Shown here: positions 1 to 8,903 of the stretch, in pieces
Layout of the letters: every line of letters begins with the position of its first letter
How positions within the stretch are numbered: position 1 is the stretch's first letter
Source: Pseudobdellovibrio exovorus JSS
GTDB lineage: Bacteria; Bdellovibrionota; Bdellovibrionia; Bdellovibrionales; Bdellovibrionaceae
Assembly (NCBI RefSeq): GCF_000348725.1
Contig: NC_020813.1
Coordinates: 868,001-932,000 of the forward strand
DNA length: 64,000 nt
Direction: 5' to 3'
Translations under genes and position numbers: made by a program
Notes under the pieces: model-generated
What the model was told of the DNA's origin: nothing
What the model saw: only the letters and a program-made list of their open reading frames with translations
Databases searched by the model: none

Positions 1-174
1 TGCTAGCTCAACAAATAAATTGGCAGGCAAAGGATCGTTGAGATTGAGTTTTGGTAGGGGCTGTTGAGGCAAAGCGCCTTTAGTAACTGTTTGTGAGCTG
101 GCTAAGTTCGGAATAAGAAAGAAAAGGCAGCTGAAAAAAAGAGTGGTCACGAGGATAAGAGATTTTTTTTTCAT
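1..174 (-). CDS. Secreted protein of unknown function, N-terminal part only
   Basis: Reading from the ATG at 174 towards the window edge gives 58 residues with no stop, so the gene runs off the left end. It begins MKKKSLILVTTLFF, a charged start followed by a hydrophobic stretch to about residue 25, a typical Sec signal peptide with probable cleavage near LASS-QT. The mature part visible is rich in Pro, Leu and Gln. A good ribosome site, AGAAAGGA, lies 6 bases before the start. It is the gene after the DUF1844 gene on the same strand. Too little is visible to name a family. Confidence 0.7.
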   Translation of the reverse strand, partial: MKKKSLILVTTLFFSCLFFLIPNLASSQTVTKGALPQQPLPKLNLNDPLPANLFVELA

Positions 175-206
175 AGAGATCCTTTCTGAATACTTCTTGT
201 TTAAAT

Positions 207-470
207 TTATTTTAATTGAACAAACTTCATTTGAAGATCTTGTAGGATATGATCCAGCAATCCGATCTCATCTGGTGTCAGGTTGCCTTTAGTTTTTTCC
301 TTCAAAACAGAGAGAAGGTCGATATTAAATCTGGCCATATTGCGATCAGATTCAGTTTTTCCTGTCTGTGGATCTGGAGTTAACCCCATAGCCATCATCG
401 CGTTGGAAGCGATGGACATGATAAGTAAAGAAAATGAAGCCTCAAGTTTTTGTTCGTTGTTCGAGCTCAT
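207..470 (-). CDS. DUF1844 domain protein
   Basis: An 87-residue soluble protein matching the small DUF1844 family in length and pattern: an N-terminal helix with SFSLLIMSIASNAMMAMG, the short PDPQTGK segment, an ARFNIDLLSVLKEKTKGNLT helix and a C-terminal LLDHILQDLQ helix. The family is widespread in delta-proteobacteria-like lineages and has no known biochemical role. AAAGGAACGACGAA precedes the ATG. It lies 13 bases after the HtpX-like gene and 32 bases before the secreted protein on the same strand, so the three could be one transcript. Confidence 0.85.
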   Translation of the reverse strand: MSSNNEQKLEASFSLLIMSIASNAMMAMGLTPDPQTGKTESDRNMARFNIDLLSVLKEKTKGNLTPDEIGLLDHILQDLQMKFVQLK

Positions 471-483
471 TTCGTCGTTCCTT

Positions 484-1239
484 TCATTTCGATAAAGAAA
501 ATCCCATTAAGTGTTTTAATCTAGATTCTAAACTCGGGATGCCGTATTGATTAAGTGATCCATGACTTATGCTTAATACAGAAAAGTACTCTGTGCCTAA
601 GACCTTCTTGTTATGATGAAAATCAAAGTTGTGCAGCTTGTTAATAAGATACCCTGTTTCGTGATGAGAAGCATCGGACGTAAGTTTAAATTTCTTGTCA
701 GATTCTAAGATATCACGAGGAATGCGAAACAAGGTCGTTATTAAAATAGAAACAGGCAGAACAAGAATTTTTAAATTGAGTAGACTTTGGTTGATAACAG
801 ATAAAATCGGTGTGACTAAAAAGGATCTATTTTCCAAGTGAGCCAGCAGAAACAGCGCCGAGAGTCTGATCTCTTCGGTGTTTAAATTGTCTAGTAATTG
901 CTCATGCAAAAGAATATGTCCTTCATTTGCTTTGCTTTTCCAGATCAAAGGTGGGGTCTTGTGTGATGTTTTGTAGACATATATTTTACGAAAGCCAAAG
1001 TTGAGCTTGTTTTTGTTAAGCTCAGTGAGGAATCCTGATGGATCGTTCCCTGAAAACTCGTGCGCGTTGAGTTTTTTCTTGAACAGGGTAATGCCTCTTT
1101 GAAGCGTGGCATAAACTAAGATCACGCTAACTAAGAAGGCGATAAATAAACCGGCGCGTCCTGCTAAATGAAAGCCAAGTAGTAGGAATAGAAATGTCAG
1201 AGCAAGAAAGAAAAACCAGACTTGTGTCAAGGCACGCAT
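484..1239 (-). CDS. HtpX/M48-like membrane protein lacking the zinc-protease motif
   Basis: A 251-residue protein laid out like an HtpX-type M48 peptidase: two N-terminal membrane helices (about residues 8-25 and 31-46), a cytosolic-type domain, another hydrophobic pair near 145-172, and a C-terminal ESRLKHLMG that resembles the PPLEERIRRL end of HtpX. Where the family has HEXXH it reads LLAHLENRS (residues 132-139), so the catalytic Glu and second His are gone; the third-ligand Glu may survive in ILESDKKF (E179). I infer a pseudo-protease. It is divergent from moxR, with 85 bases between them. Family assignment is by eye and moderate. Confidence 0.55.
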   Translation of the reverse strand: MRALTQVWFFFLALTFLFLLLGFHLAGRAGLFIAFLVSVILVYATLQRGITLFKKKLNAHEFSGNDPSGFLTELNKNKLNFGFRKIYVYKTSHKTPPLIWKSKANEGHILLHEQLLDNLNTEEIRLSALFLLAHLENRSFLVTPILSVINQSLLNLKILVLPVSILITTLFRIPRDILESDKKFKLTSDASHHETGYLINKLHNFDFHHNKKVLGTEYFSVLSISHGSLNQYGIPSLESRLKHLMGFSLSK

Positions 1240-1324
1240 AGAGATTTATATTCTTACGACTTGAGGTTGAAATCAAGACTATTTGTGACAGAATAATAGG
1301 GCACATTCAGCGCTGGGAGACTTC

Positions 1325-2320
1325 ATGGCAGATATGGACTTATCAACACTTAATCAAACCGTTAAAGAGCAAAGTATTTTTGTTTCGCAAATGATGAGCG
1401 AAATGGGGAAAATAGTTGTTGGTCAAAAAGAAATGATCGAAGGCATCACAATGGGTTTGCTAACAGGCGGCCATATCTTGCTTGAAGGGGTTCCGGGTTT
1501 AGCGAAGACACTTACGATTTCGACGTTAGCTCAGACAATTTCGTTAGATTTTCATCGTATTCAGTTCACGCCGGATTTGTTGCCCACAGATTTAATCGGA
1601 ACGATGATTTTTAATCCTAAATCAGGAGACTTCTCGGCGAAAAAAGGACCTATCTTTTCCAATATCGTTTTAGCGGACGAGATCAATCGTGCTCCAGCCA
1701 AAGTTCAGTCGGCTCTGTTAGAGGCCATGGCCGAAAAACAAGTCACGATCGGCGAACAGTCCTACAAATTAGATCATCCCTTCTTGGTATTGGCGACGCA
1801 GAACCCGCTAGAGCAAGAGGGAACATATCCTCTGCCAGAAGCACAGATGGATCGTTTCATGTTTAAGATTGATGTGACCTATCCAACGAAGGAAGAAGAA
1901 CTCGAGATCGTATCGCGTATGGGACATAATCAACGCCCAGAAATTCAGAAGGTCATCACGAAAGAGCAGCTTTTAAACGCGGTACAAATTGTGGATCAAA
2001 TTTACGTTGATCAAAAAGTAAAAAATTACATTGTCGATTTGATTATGGCCACGCGCCAACCGGCTCAGTACGGTTTGAGTCGATTAGAAAAGCTGATCAC
2101 TGTGGGGGGATCTCCGCGTGCGAGTTTAAGTCTTATCCGTGCAGCCAAAGCCCATGCGTTTTTACGTGGCCGTGGATTTGTTACGGTTGAGGACATTAAA
2201 GCGATTGTTTACAAAGTTTTACGTCATCGTCTGATTTTATCGTATGAGGCAGAAGCAGAAAACCTAAAGGCTGATGATATCATCAAAGAGGTTTTATCTG
2301 CGATAGAAGTTTCGGGGTAA
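1325..2320 (+). CDS. moxR: MoxR-family AAA+ ATPase
   Basis: A 331-residue cytosolic AAA+ chaperone-like ATPase. Walker A is GVPGLAKT (55-62), Walker B ADEINRAP (117-124), followed by sensor 1 LATQNP and the MoxR lid domain ending near residue 325. MoxR proteins are thought to help insert metal ions into, or assemble, von Willebrand factor A (vWA) partners, and this gene heads a run that encodes such partners (DUF58, BatA, BatB). GGGAG stands 7 bases before the ATG. The next gene starts 4 bases after the stop. Confidence 0.95.
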   Translation: MADMDLSTLNQTVKEQSIFVSQMMSEMGKIVVGQKEMIEGITMGLLTGGHILLEGVPGLAKTLTISTLAQTISLDFHRIQFTPDLLPTDLIGTMIFNPKSGDFSAKKGPIFSNIVLADEINRAPAKVQSALLEAMAEKQVTIGEQSYKLDHPFLVLATQNPLEQEGTYPLPEAQMDRFMFKIDVTYPTKEEELEIVSRMGHNQRPEIQKVITKEQLLNAVQIVDQIYVDQKVKNYIVDLIMATRQPAQYGLSRLEKLITVGGSPRASLSLIRAAKAHAFLRGRGFVTVEDIKAIVYKVLRHRLILSYEAEAENLKADDIIKEVLSAIEVSG

Positions 2321-2324
2321 TCCA

Positions 2325-3203
2325 TTGACTGTTCCTGCTGAGATACTCAAAAAGGTCAAACGTATCGAGATCGACACTAGAAAAATGGTGAATAACATTT
2401 TTTCTGGCGAGTATCATACGCACTTCAAGGGTCAAGGGATGACCTTTGCGGACTTTCGTGAATATGTTGCAGGTGATGACATCCGATCTATTTCGTGGAC
2501 CTTAACGGCCCGTGCAGGTAAGCCATTTATTAAAACTTTTGAGGAAGAGCGTGAGCTGACAATGATCCTAGCGGTTGATGTCAGTGGCTCGCAAGATTAC
2601 GGCTCAAAAAATTACTTCAAAGGTGAGACATTAACTTATGTGGCCGCAACCTTAGCCTTCAGTGCCATTAAAAATAATGATCAAGTGGGTTTATTATTAT
2701 TTTCTGATGAAGTGGAATTGTATTTGCCTCCTAAAAAAGGGCGGGCGCAGGTCTATCGTATTTTGCGTGAGTTATTGTATTTTAAACCCAAAAGTCAAAA
2801 AACAAATATTGCTTCTGGATTAGATTATTTGCGTGGCGTTTTAAAAAAGCGTTCCACAGTTTTTTTACTGAGTGACTTCCGAGATCAGAATTATGAAGCT
2901 TCGCTTCGGTTGCTTGAAAGAAAGCACGAAGTGATCGCTGGTTTAGTGCAAGACGAAACAGAGTTTGTATTTCCTGATGTGGGATTGATTGAATTACAGG
3001 ATGCAGAAACGGGTGAAGTGTCTTTGATTGACACCTCTAATCCTGTATTTCGTGAAGAGATGAAGTCGAAGTTTAAAGGTGACTTTGAAAACTTTCAAAA
3101 AAAATTAAGTCGTTCAGGAGTGAGATCCTTTAGCTTTTTACCAGACGACAATTACCATCATGCATTGCTAGCTTTTTTCAAAAGAAAGGCAGGGCGTAAG
3201 TGA
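2325..3203 (+). CDS. DUF58 vWA-like protein of the MoxR-Bat operon
   Basis: A 292-residue soluble protein of the DUF58 family. The diagnostic core FREYVAGDDIRSISWTLTAR is followed by a vWA-like fold whose metal-site motif is DVSGSQD, then LLFSDEVE and LLSDFRDQ strands. These proteins are the usual partner of MoxR and are believed to be cytosolic or membrane-attached. The start is TTG at 2325, right after the moxR stop, with CGGGG just upstream; no ATG candidate precedes the conserved KVKRIEI segment. It overlaps the next gene by four bases (GTGA). Confidence 0.9.
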   Translation: MTVPAEILKKVKRIEIDTRKMVNNIFSGEYHTHFKGQGMTFADFREYVAGDDIRSISWTLTARAGKPFIKTFEEERELTMILAVDVSGSQDYGSKNYFKGETLTYVAATLAFSAIKNNDQVGLLLFSDEVELYLPPKKGRAQVYRILRELLYFKPKSQKTNIASGLDYLRGVLKKRSTVFLLSDFRDQNYEASLRLLERKHEVIAGLVQDETEFVFPDVGLIELQDAETGEVSLIDTSNPVFREEMKSKFKGDFENFQKKLSRSGVRSFSFLPDDNYHHALLAFFKRKAGRK

Positions 3204-4048
3204 GTTCTGCTAATTGTCTGATTGAAGTTCCAGCGGTTAAAGGCTTAGAAGACAATGCGGTAACGGTAGGGCGCCACGTGGTATTTAAATGCCGCATGAA
3301 TGCCGAGGCTGTGCCAGATTTGCAAAGCTATTATCTGAAGAAGCCCTTACCTGTACCCAACAGTATTCGAGTGTTTTCAGTTCAGCAGATGGATTCCGAC
3401 AGTTTTGAAGTGAACTTAACCTTTTATCAAGCCGGTGAGTATCTACCGAATCAAGTTATTCTGACTGATGGTGTGAATGAACTGAATATGATTGGTGACA
3501 GCGTTAAAGTGGCGAGTGTTATTGAAGCCTCAGCTGATGGTAAGTCTCCAGAGGCCTACAAATCTATTCTACCAATTGGTATGGGGATGCCTGTTTTGTA
3601 TTGGGTGCTGGCAGCTTTTGTTTTGATCAGCGCTGTGTATTTAATCTGGGCCTATGTCACTAGAATTAATTATTACAGACAATTAAAAGAAGGCTTGAAG
3701 AATTACTCTTCGCCACTGACTCCTGAAGATCAATTTTACAAAGCCATGAGAATGGCTGAAAAAAAAGAATTTCCTTTGGATGAGGTTGAACGCGCTTTTC
3801 GTGTTTATGTTTTGCGCCAATATTCACTGCCGATGTTTGAACTAACAGATAAGCGTATTTTAAGATACTTCAAGCACAACTTCCCTCGATACAAAAAGGT
3901 AAGACAAGAGCTGCAAAAGATTTTACAGGAATTTGAAACCTATCGAGGGCTTGCACAAACTGATTTAAATAGTGATTTGAATAGTAAAAATATATTTATT
4001 AAAAAATTATATAAATTTATTCAGTTGGCGAAAGAGGGTGTCCTGTGA
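3200..4048 (+). CDS. Single-pass membrane protein of the Bat operon (DUF4381-like position)
   Basis: A 282-residue protein with no clear signal peptide, an N-terminal all-beta domain of about 120 residues, one strong membrane helix (about 130-152, with YWVLAAFVLISAVYLIWAY) and a helical cytosolic tail of 130 residues containing RAFRVYVLRQY. In other MoxR operons the gene between DUF58 and batA encodes a DUF4381-type protein of the same topology; I assign it to that slot by position and topology, not by clear motifs. Start GTG overlaps the preceding stop (GTGA) and its own stop overlaps batA in the same way, so translation is coupled. Confidence 0.75.
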   Translation: MSSANCLIEVPAVKGLEDNAVTVGRHVVFKCRMNAEAVPDLQSYYLKKPLPVPNSIRVFSVQQMDSDSFEVNLTFYQAGEYLPNQVILTDGVNELNMIGDSVKVASVIEASADGKSPEAYKSILPIGMGMPVLYWVLAAFVLISAVYLIWAYVTRINYYRQLKEGLKNYSSPLTPEDQFYKAMRMAEKKEFPLDEVERAFRVYVLRQYSLPMFELTDKRILRYFKHNFPRYKKVRQELQKILQEFETYRGLAQTDLNSDLNSKNIFIKKLYKFIQLAKEGVL

Positions 4049-5064
4049 GTCAGTATCTCTGGGGACAACCACTGGCCTTTTTGCTTCTGCTCCCTTGGGG
4101 TGTATTAGTTTATCTATTATTGATTAGAAAAAAACAGGTGCGTGGCGCTTTGAAGATAGGCTCATTGGCTAATTTTAAGCCGTGGCAAAATCGTGGGCGT
4201 GTTGTTTTCTACAAATTGAATCAAGTCATACTTTTAATCTCTCTTCTTTGCTTTATCTTCGCACTAGCTCGCCCGCAACGGGCTGACTCTCAGGTCAAAA
4301 GAACTTTAGAGGGGCTTGATATCGTGATTGTTTTAGACGTCTCAGACAGTATGTTGATTGAAGACATGAAACCGCTGAATCGCCTCGAGTCAGCTAAAGA
4401 GACGATATCTTCATTTGTGTCCCAAAGAATGTCCGACAGGATTGGTATTGTGATTTTTGCTGGTGAAGCGTTTACGCTGGTTCCACCGACGTTAGATTAT
4501 CAGTTAATAAAAGAGCGCGTATCCAACATTACCACGGCGGCATCAGCCCGTATCAAAGATGGGACCGCGATTGGTGTTGGTATGGCCAGTGGTGCGGCAA
4601 GGCTTAAAGATTCACAGGCAAAGTCCCGTGTTATGATCTTTATGACTGACGGGGAAAACAATTCGGGAACTATTGATCCAGAAACGGGGCTAGAAGTAGC
4701 CAAAGGTTATGGCATTAAAATTTACACTATCGGTATAGGGAAAAGTGGTCCGACTCGAATCCCAGTTTATACTCAAGATCTATTTGGTAATCGTGTTAAA
4801 CGCTATCAGCCTTTTGAAAGCACGGTGAACGATGAATTGCTACAGCAAATGTCACAGGTGACAGGTGGTAAATATTTCCGTGCATCGAAAGAAGATTCTT
4901 TACAGGGTGTCTTCGATGAAATTAATAAGCTCGAGACCACAAAGATCGAAGATAATAAGTACGTGAGATATGAAGAATACTTTCAAATTTTTCTTGTGAT
5001 TGGTCTGCTTCTTTTTCTATTCAATAGAGTGTTGAATATGACTTTATTAAAGGTTGGTCCATGA
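4045..5064 (+). CDS. batA: BatA, membrane-anchored vWA protein
   Basis: A 339-residue protein with two N-terminal membrane helices (about 8-27 and 59-75), a vWA domain and a C-terminal membrane helix (317-334), the classical BatA layout. The MIDAS metal site is intact: DVSDSM (98-103), a threonine in the IKDGTAIG loop and the FMTDGENN strand. The domain is inferred to face the cytosol or periplasm between the helices and to bind a partner through a metal ion. Bat proteins are linked to stress or oxygen tolerance in Bacteroides and Leptospira, but their mechanism is not known. Start GTG in a GTGA overlap; stop overlaps batB within ATGATGA. Confidence 0.92.
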   Translation: MSQYLWGQPLAFLLLLPWGVLVYLLLIRKKQVRGALKIGSLANFKPWQNRGRVVFYKLNQVILLISLLCFIFALARPQRADSQVKRTLEGLDIVIVLDVSDSMLIEDMKPLNRLESAKETISSFVSQRMSDRIGIVIFAGEAFTLVPPTLDYQLIKERVSNITTAASARIKDGTAIGVGMASGAARLKDSQAKSRVMIFMTDGENNSGTIDPETGLEVAKGYGIKIYTIGIGKSGPTRIPVYTQDLFGNRVKRYQPFESTVNDELLQQMSQVTGGKYFRASKEDSLQGVFDEINKLETTKIEDNKYVRYEEYFQIFLVIGLLLFLFNRVLNMTLLKVGP

Positions 5065-6128
5065 TGAGTACAGGATTAATCTGGGCAGATCCGAAAGCTT
5101 TCTATCTTTTAATTATTGTAGTTTTTTATGTGGGTCTTTATTTTTTCTTCGAAAAGTACTCGCTTCAAAAACTAGAAAAGTTTTTTGGAAAAAAAGTAAC
5201 TTCGTATTTAACACAGAGTGTATCACACGTAAAAAGAAGAGGAGCTATGGCTGTGCAGGCGGTAGCTCTGGTCTTTATTGTGATTAGCCTTGCTCGTCCT
5301 CAAACGGGGGAAGCGCAGCAGGAAATTAAAAGTGAAGGTGTGGAAATCATGGTCCTTGCTGACGTATCTGAAAGTATGTTGGCAGAGGACGTAAGGCCAT
5401 CACGGCTTTCACAAATGAAGATTGAACTGTCGCGCCTATTAGAGCTCATGCCTGGTAATAAAATTGGTATTATTGCATTTGCGGGTAGTAGTGCTCTGTT
5501 ATCTCCGTTAACTACAGATCCGAATGCTTTAAAGATGTATATTGACTCTTTAGATACGGATTCGGTGAGCTCACAGGGAACTAATTTCGAGGTGGCTTTA
5601 AGTTATGCTAAAGAGGCTTTCGAGCGTGGCGGTGTGACACAAGATGCGCAGTCGCGGACAACACGTGTTATTTTGATAGTGTCAGATGGTGAAGACCAAG
5701 AAAAGGGAGCGATCGAGGCGGCTAAGGCATTAGCTGACCAAGATATCAGGATTTTTTCAATCGCTTATGGAACTGAAAAAGGTGGAGCCATTCCTGCGCG
5801 TGATAGCCGTGGGAACATGATCGGCTACAAAAAAGATTCGAATGGTCAGACAATTCTGACTCAAGTGCATGGTTCTTTTCTGAAATCATTAGCTGAGGCG
5901 GGAAAAGGGCAGTTCTATTTTGCTTACGTTAGCGGTGATCACTTGAAGAAACTGACGTCCGATATTGATGCTCTTGAAAAATCCCAATTCCAAAGTAGCA
6001 TGATGGCTCAGTACGATGAAAAATTTGGTTATCCATTAACAGTGGGGCTTATTCTTTTACTTTTAAGCTTCTTCATTTCAGATCGCAACACTCAACCAGC
6101 AGTATGGAAGGGACGTTATGAAATCTAA
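5061..6128 (+). CDS. batB: BatB, membrane-anchored vWA protein
   Basis: A 355-residue paralogue of BatA with the same topology: helices near residues 13-30 and 62-78, a vWA domain and a C-terminal helix near 325-340. MIDAS residues read DVSESM (101-106), the TNFEVAL loop and LIVSDGEDQ, all intact. It is expected to work with BatA as a pair of metal-dependent adhesion modules. Two ATGs (5061 and 5064) sit inside the batA stop; either may be used. The gene overlaps batC by 11 bases. Confidence 0.92.
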   Translation: MMSTGLIWADPKAFYLLIIVVFYVGLYFFFEKYSLQKLEKFFGKKVTSYLTQSVSHVKRRGAMAVQAVALVFIVISLARPQTGEAQQEIKSEGVEIMVLADVSESMLAEDVRPSRLSQMKIELSRLLELMPGNKIGIIAFAGSSALLSPLTTDPNALKMYIDSLDTDSVSSQGTNFEVALSYAKEAFERGGVTQDAQSRTTRVILIVSDGEDQEKGAIEAAKALADQDIRIFSIAYGTEKGGAIPARDSRGNMIGYKKDSNGQTILTQVHGSFLKSLAEAGKGQFYFAYVSGDHLKKLTSDIDALEKSQFQSSMMAQYDEKFGYPLTVGLILLLLSFFISDRNTQPAVWKGRYEI

Positions 6129-6933
6129 GCTACTGGTTTCTAATAGCTCTAAGGTCCGTACACTTTTTTTTCTTGTTATAGGTGCCCTTTTATTGTCTAG
6201 CTGTAAGCAGGACTATCCCTCTTTGAAGTCTTTGTATCTTGATTCTGTAGCGAAAAAAGAAATACAGCGTGAAGAATACGAGCAAGCTTTAACTCATTAT
6301 TATCAGATTTTAGAGTCAGCTCCTTATCAGCCCTCAGTTCATTCGAATATTGGTGTGTTGTTAGGGGGAATGCAGCAGCCAGAGGAGGAAAGAAAGTCTT
6401 TGTTGTATGCATTAGAGCTGGCTCAGAAAAATCCTGAAAATACGGAAGCCTTATTTGCCATTCAATTTAATTTGGGCGTGCACTATGGGCGTTTGAAAAA
6501 AGTAGAAGAGGCTTTAGAGCATTATCAGGCGGCTCTTGAATTAAAACCGGATTCAAAAGAAGTAAAGACGAATATTGAACTTCTTTTGCAGCAGCAAAGT
6601 AAGGGTGGGGAAAGTAGCTCCTCATCTGAAAAGCAACAGGGTTCTGATTCTCAGAATAACAATCAAGATAAAAATAAAGATGGCGATCAAGAGAAAAAAG
6701 ATCAGCAAGGAAATCAAGATCAAGACCAAAAAGACAATGGTGAAAATAAAAAAGATGATGGAAAGCGTGAAAGCTCGTCGAAGTATAAGCCGCGCCCATA
6801 TCAAGGTGACCAATTGTCTGAAGGCGACGTTAAAAAAATCTTAGGCGAACTGCGCAATCAGGAACAAAAGATACGTGCAAATTTCGATAAGAAAGAAAAA
6901 GGAAAGTCTTATAAAAATGAGAAAGATTGGTAA
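6118..6933 (+). CDS. batC: BatC-like TPR lipoprotein
   Basis: A 271-residue protein beginning with a lipoprotein signal, lipobox LLSSC (Cys29). Two to three tetratricopeptide repeats follow (about 45-160, including FNLGVHYGRLKKVEEALEHY and YQAALELKPDS). Then comes an extremely polar Gln/Lys/Asp/Asn/Ser segment (about 165-225) and a short basic tail with VKKILGELRNQEQK. This matches BatC, the TPR protein found with BatA/BatB. GGGACG lies just before the ATG, inside the end of batB. The low-complexity segment is probably disordered. Confidence 0.85.
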   Translation: MKSKLLVSNSSKVRTLFFLVIGALLLSSCKQDYPSLKSLYLDSVAKKEIQREEYEQALTHYYQILESAPYQPSVHSNIGVLLGGMQQPEEERKSLLYALELAQKNPENTEALFAIQFNLGVHYGRLKKVEEALEHYQAALELKPDSKEVKTNIELLLQQQSKGGESSSSSEKQQGSDSQNNNQDKNKDGDQEKKDQQGNQDQDQKDNGENKKDDGKRESSSKYKPRPYQGDQLSEGDVKKILGELRNQEQKIRANFDKKEKGKSYKNEKDW

Positions 6934-8896
6934 CTGGATTTCGACTTTACTTGTATTACTTTTTATCTGTCCCGTATGGGCAGCTAATATAACTGTGACA
7001 TCCACTGTTGATCGCAATCAAATGGGGATTGGAGACTCTTTTGGACTAACTGTCACTGTACAGGGAGATGAGGATTTTGAAGTAGATGCACCTCAACTGC
7101 CTCATGTAGCAGGGTTAGAGTTAATCAACACCTCGTTAGGTGGCCGCCAGTCTTCTAGCAGTATGTCTATCATTAATGGACGAGCTCAATTTCAAAAACA
7201 AGTGGTGCAGACGTATCATTTTTTAATGTCTCCACAGAAAGAGGGAAGTTTTTTAATCCCCGCTATCGAAGTTTTAGTAAATGGAAAAGTCTACCATACA
7301 AATTCGATCAAAATTGATGTGGCTGAAGAGTATAGAAATGGACAAGCCACAGGCTCAGCAGGAGCCGAACCAAGATTTCCTCCTGGCTATGGTGGATCTG
7401 GTGTCGCAGAAGATATTCCCACAAATCCCTTTGGTCAGGATGTAGAAGATTTATTTGATCAACTTTTACGTCAGCAGCAGCGCATGTTTGGCGGCGGCGG
7501 AGGTGGCGGTGCTCAACGTGGTAATCCTTCAGGGCAAATTCCATCACGTCAGTTGAATGTCGATACGAATGAAGTCTTCTTTGTCTATTTGGATGTAGAT
7601 AAAACGGAAGTTTACGAAGGTGAACAGATCACGGCAAATTGGTATATCTACACACGAGCGAATATCGAAGCTTTGGACCGAGTGAAGTTTCCTGATCTTA
7701 AAGGATTTTGGAAGGAAATCATCGAAGAGGTCCCCTCTTTGCAGTTTTCTGAAGAGATCGTAAACGGGGTGAGATATCGTAAAGCCCTTTTAGCGAGTCA
7801 TGCTCTTTTTCCAATTAATGCATCCGGAGTTTCTGTTATTGACGAATTCCGTGTAAAAGCGAAAGTACGTTTGCCGACTCAGTTTGGATGGGGGCAGCCT
7901 ACGGATATTAATCGCGCCTCTCGCCGTGTGCAAATTAAGGTACTACCTTTACCAACAGAGGGAAGAACGCAGAGTTTTTCTGGAGCGGTGGGGCAGTATC
8001 GAGTGAGCTTAAGAACAGAAGGCGTTAGTTTTCCTGCTCATCAGCCATTTTCTATTAAAGTTCGCTATGAGGGAATTGGAAATGCGAAGCTGATTGATCT
8101 GCCAACGATTAATTGGCCAGCGGGATTAGAGGTTTATGATACCAAAAGTGATGCCAAATTTTTCAGAGAGGGCAATAGCTATAAAGAGTTTGAAGTTTTA
8201 GTTATTCCTCGTCGTGAAGGTGAAATGAAAATACCTTCATTGGAATTTACTTATTTCGATCCTCAGAAAAAACAATACGTTTCTGAAGCCACTTCCGAAT
8301 TGAATTTGATGATCACAAAAGGAGTTGCAGGAGCTGGAATTCCCTCTAGCGGTACGTTGCAATCCAACACAGATGGCAGTGAATACAAAGCTCAGGCTAT
8401 TTTGGAGCTTCCAAAGGCTCAGGCCTTTAGCAGTTCATTAGCGCGTCCTCTGGTGTACGCGTTAGCGACACTGACAGGTTTGGTGGTGATGCTCATTGAG
8501 TTCTTCCGCCGCTTACGTGGTTTAGGCAAAGCGCCTGATTGGACCGAGAAGGTAAGTCAGAAGTTGAAGTTAATTGATCAGTATGCCTCGACTAACGACC
8601 ATAGACGTCTTGGTTCCGAATCGGTGAATCTTATTTATATGTTGGTGGGGTATTTGACTGGCCAAGAAAAGACCGATCGAGAGTTTCATCTTCTTATTGA
8701 TGATATTTCGGTTCAGGATCAAAAGCTCTATCTAAGTCGTGTTACACAGTTATTTGATTACTTCCAATTGGTGGGATTTTCCCCAGAGGAAATTTTAAAG
8801 GATACGCTGAATCGCACTCCAGTTGCGGAGCAGGTGAAAGCGCTGAAAATTCTAGCCAAAGAAATAGTTGCTAAATCTTCTAAAGAAGACAGATAA
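6917..8896 (+). CDS. batD: BatD family protein
   Basis: A 659-residue BatD-type protein. I place the start at the ATG at 6917, which gives a clean signal peptide (MRKIGNWISTLLVLLFICPVWA) and has AAAGGAAAG 11 bases before it; a longer reading from 6875 would bury the signal. Several Ig-like beta domains follow, with a Gly-rich linker near residue 200 (FGGGGGGG), then a membrane helix around 517-533 and a helical cytosolic tail of 120 residues. The bulk is inferred to be periplasmic, beside BatA and BatB. The gene overlaps the end of batC in another frame by 17 bases. Confidence 0.88.
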   Translation: MRKIGNWISTLLVLLFICPVWAANITVTSTVDRNQMGIGDSFGLTVTVQGDEDFEVDAPQLPHVAGLELINTSLGGRQSSSSMSIINGRAQFQKQVVQTYHFLMSPQKEGSFLIPAIEVLVNGKVYHTNSIKIDVAEEYRNGQATGSAGAEPRFPPGYGGSGVAEDIPTNPFGQDVEDLFDQLLRQQQRMFGGGGGGGAQRGNPSGQIPSRQLNVDTNEVFFVYLDVDKTEVYEGEQITANWYIYTRANIEALDRVKFPDLKGFWKEIIEEVPSLQFSEEIVNGVRYRKALLASHALFPINASGVSVIDEFRVKAKVRLPTQFGWGQPTDINRASRRVQIKVLPLPTEGRTQSFSGAVGQYRVSLRTEGVSFPAHQPFSIKVRYEGIGNAKLIDLPTINWPAGLEVYDTKSDAKFFREGNSYKEFEVLVIPRREGEMKIPSLEFTYFDPQKKQYVSEATSELNLMITKGVAGAGIPSSGTLQSNTDGSEYKAQAILELPKAQAFSSSLARPLVYALATLTGLVVMLIEFFRRLRGLGKAPDWTEKVSQKLKLIDQYASTNDHRRLGSESVNLIYMLVGYLTGQEKTDREFHLLIDDISVQDQKLYLSRVTQLFDYFQLVGFSPEEILKDTLNRTPVAEQVKALKILAKEIVAKSSKEDR

Positions 8897-8903
8897 TGGA
8901 GTG

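Noticed and set aside
6467-6844. Long ORFs opposite or out of frame within batC
   Set aside because: Products of the low-complexity Gln/Lys/Asp coding stretch read in other frames.
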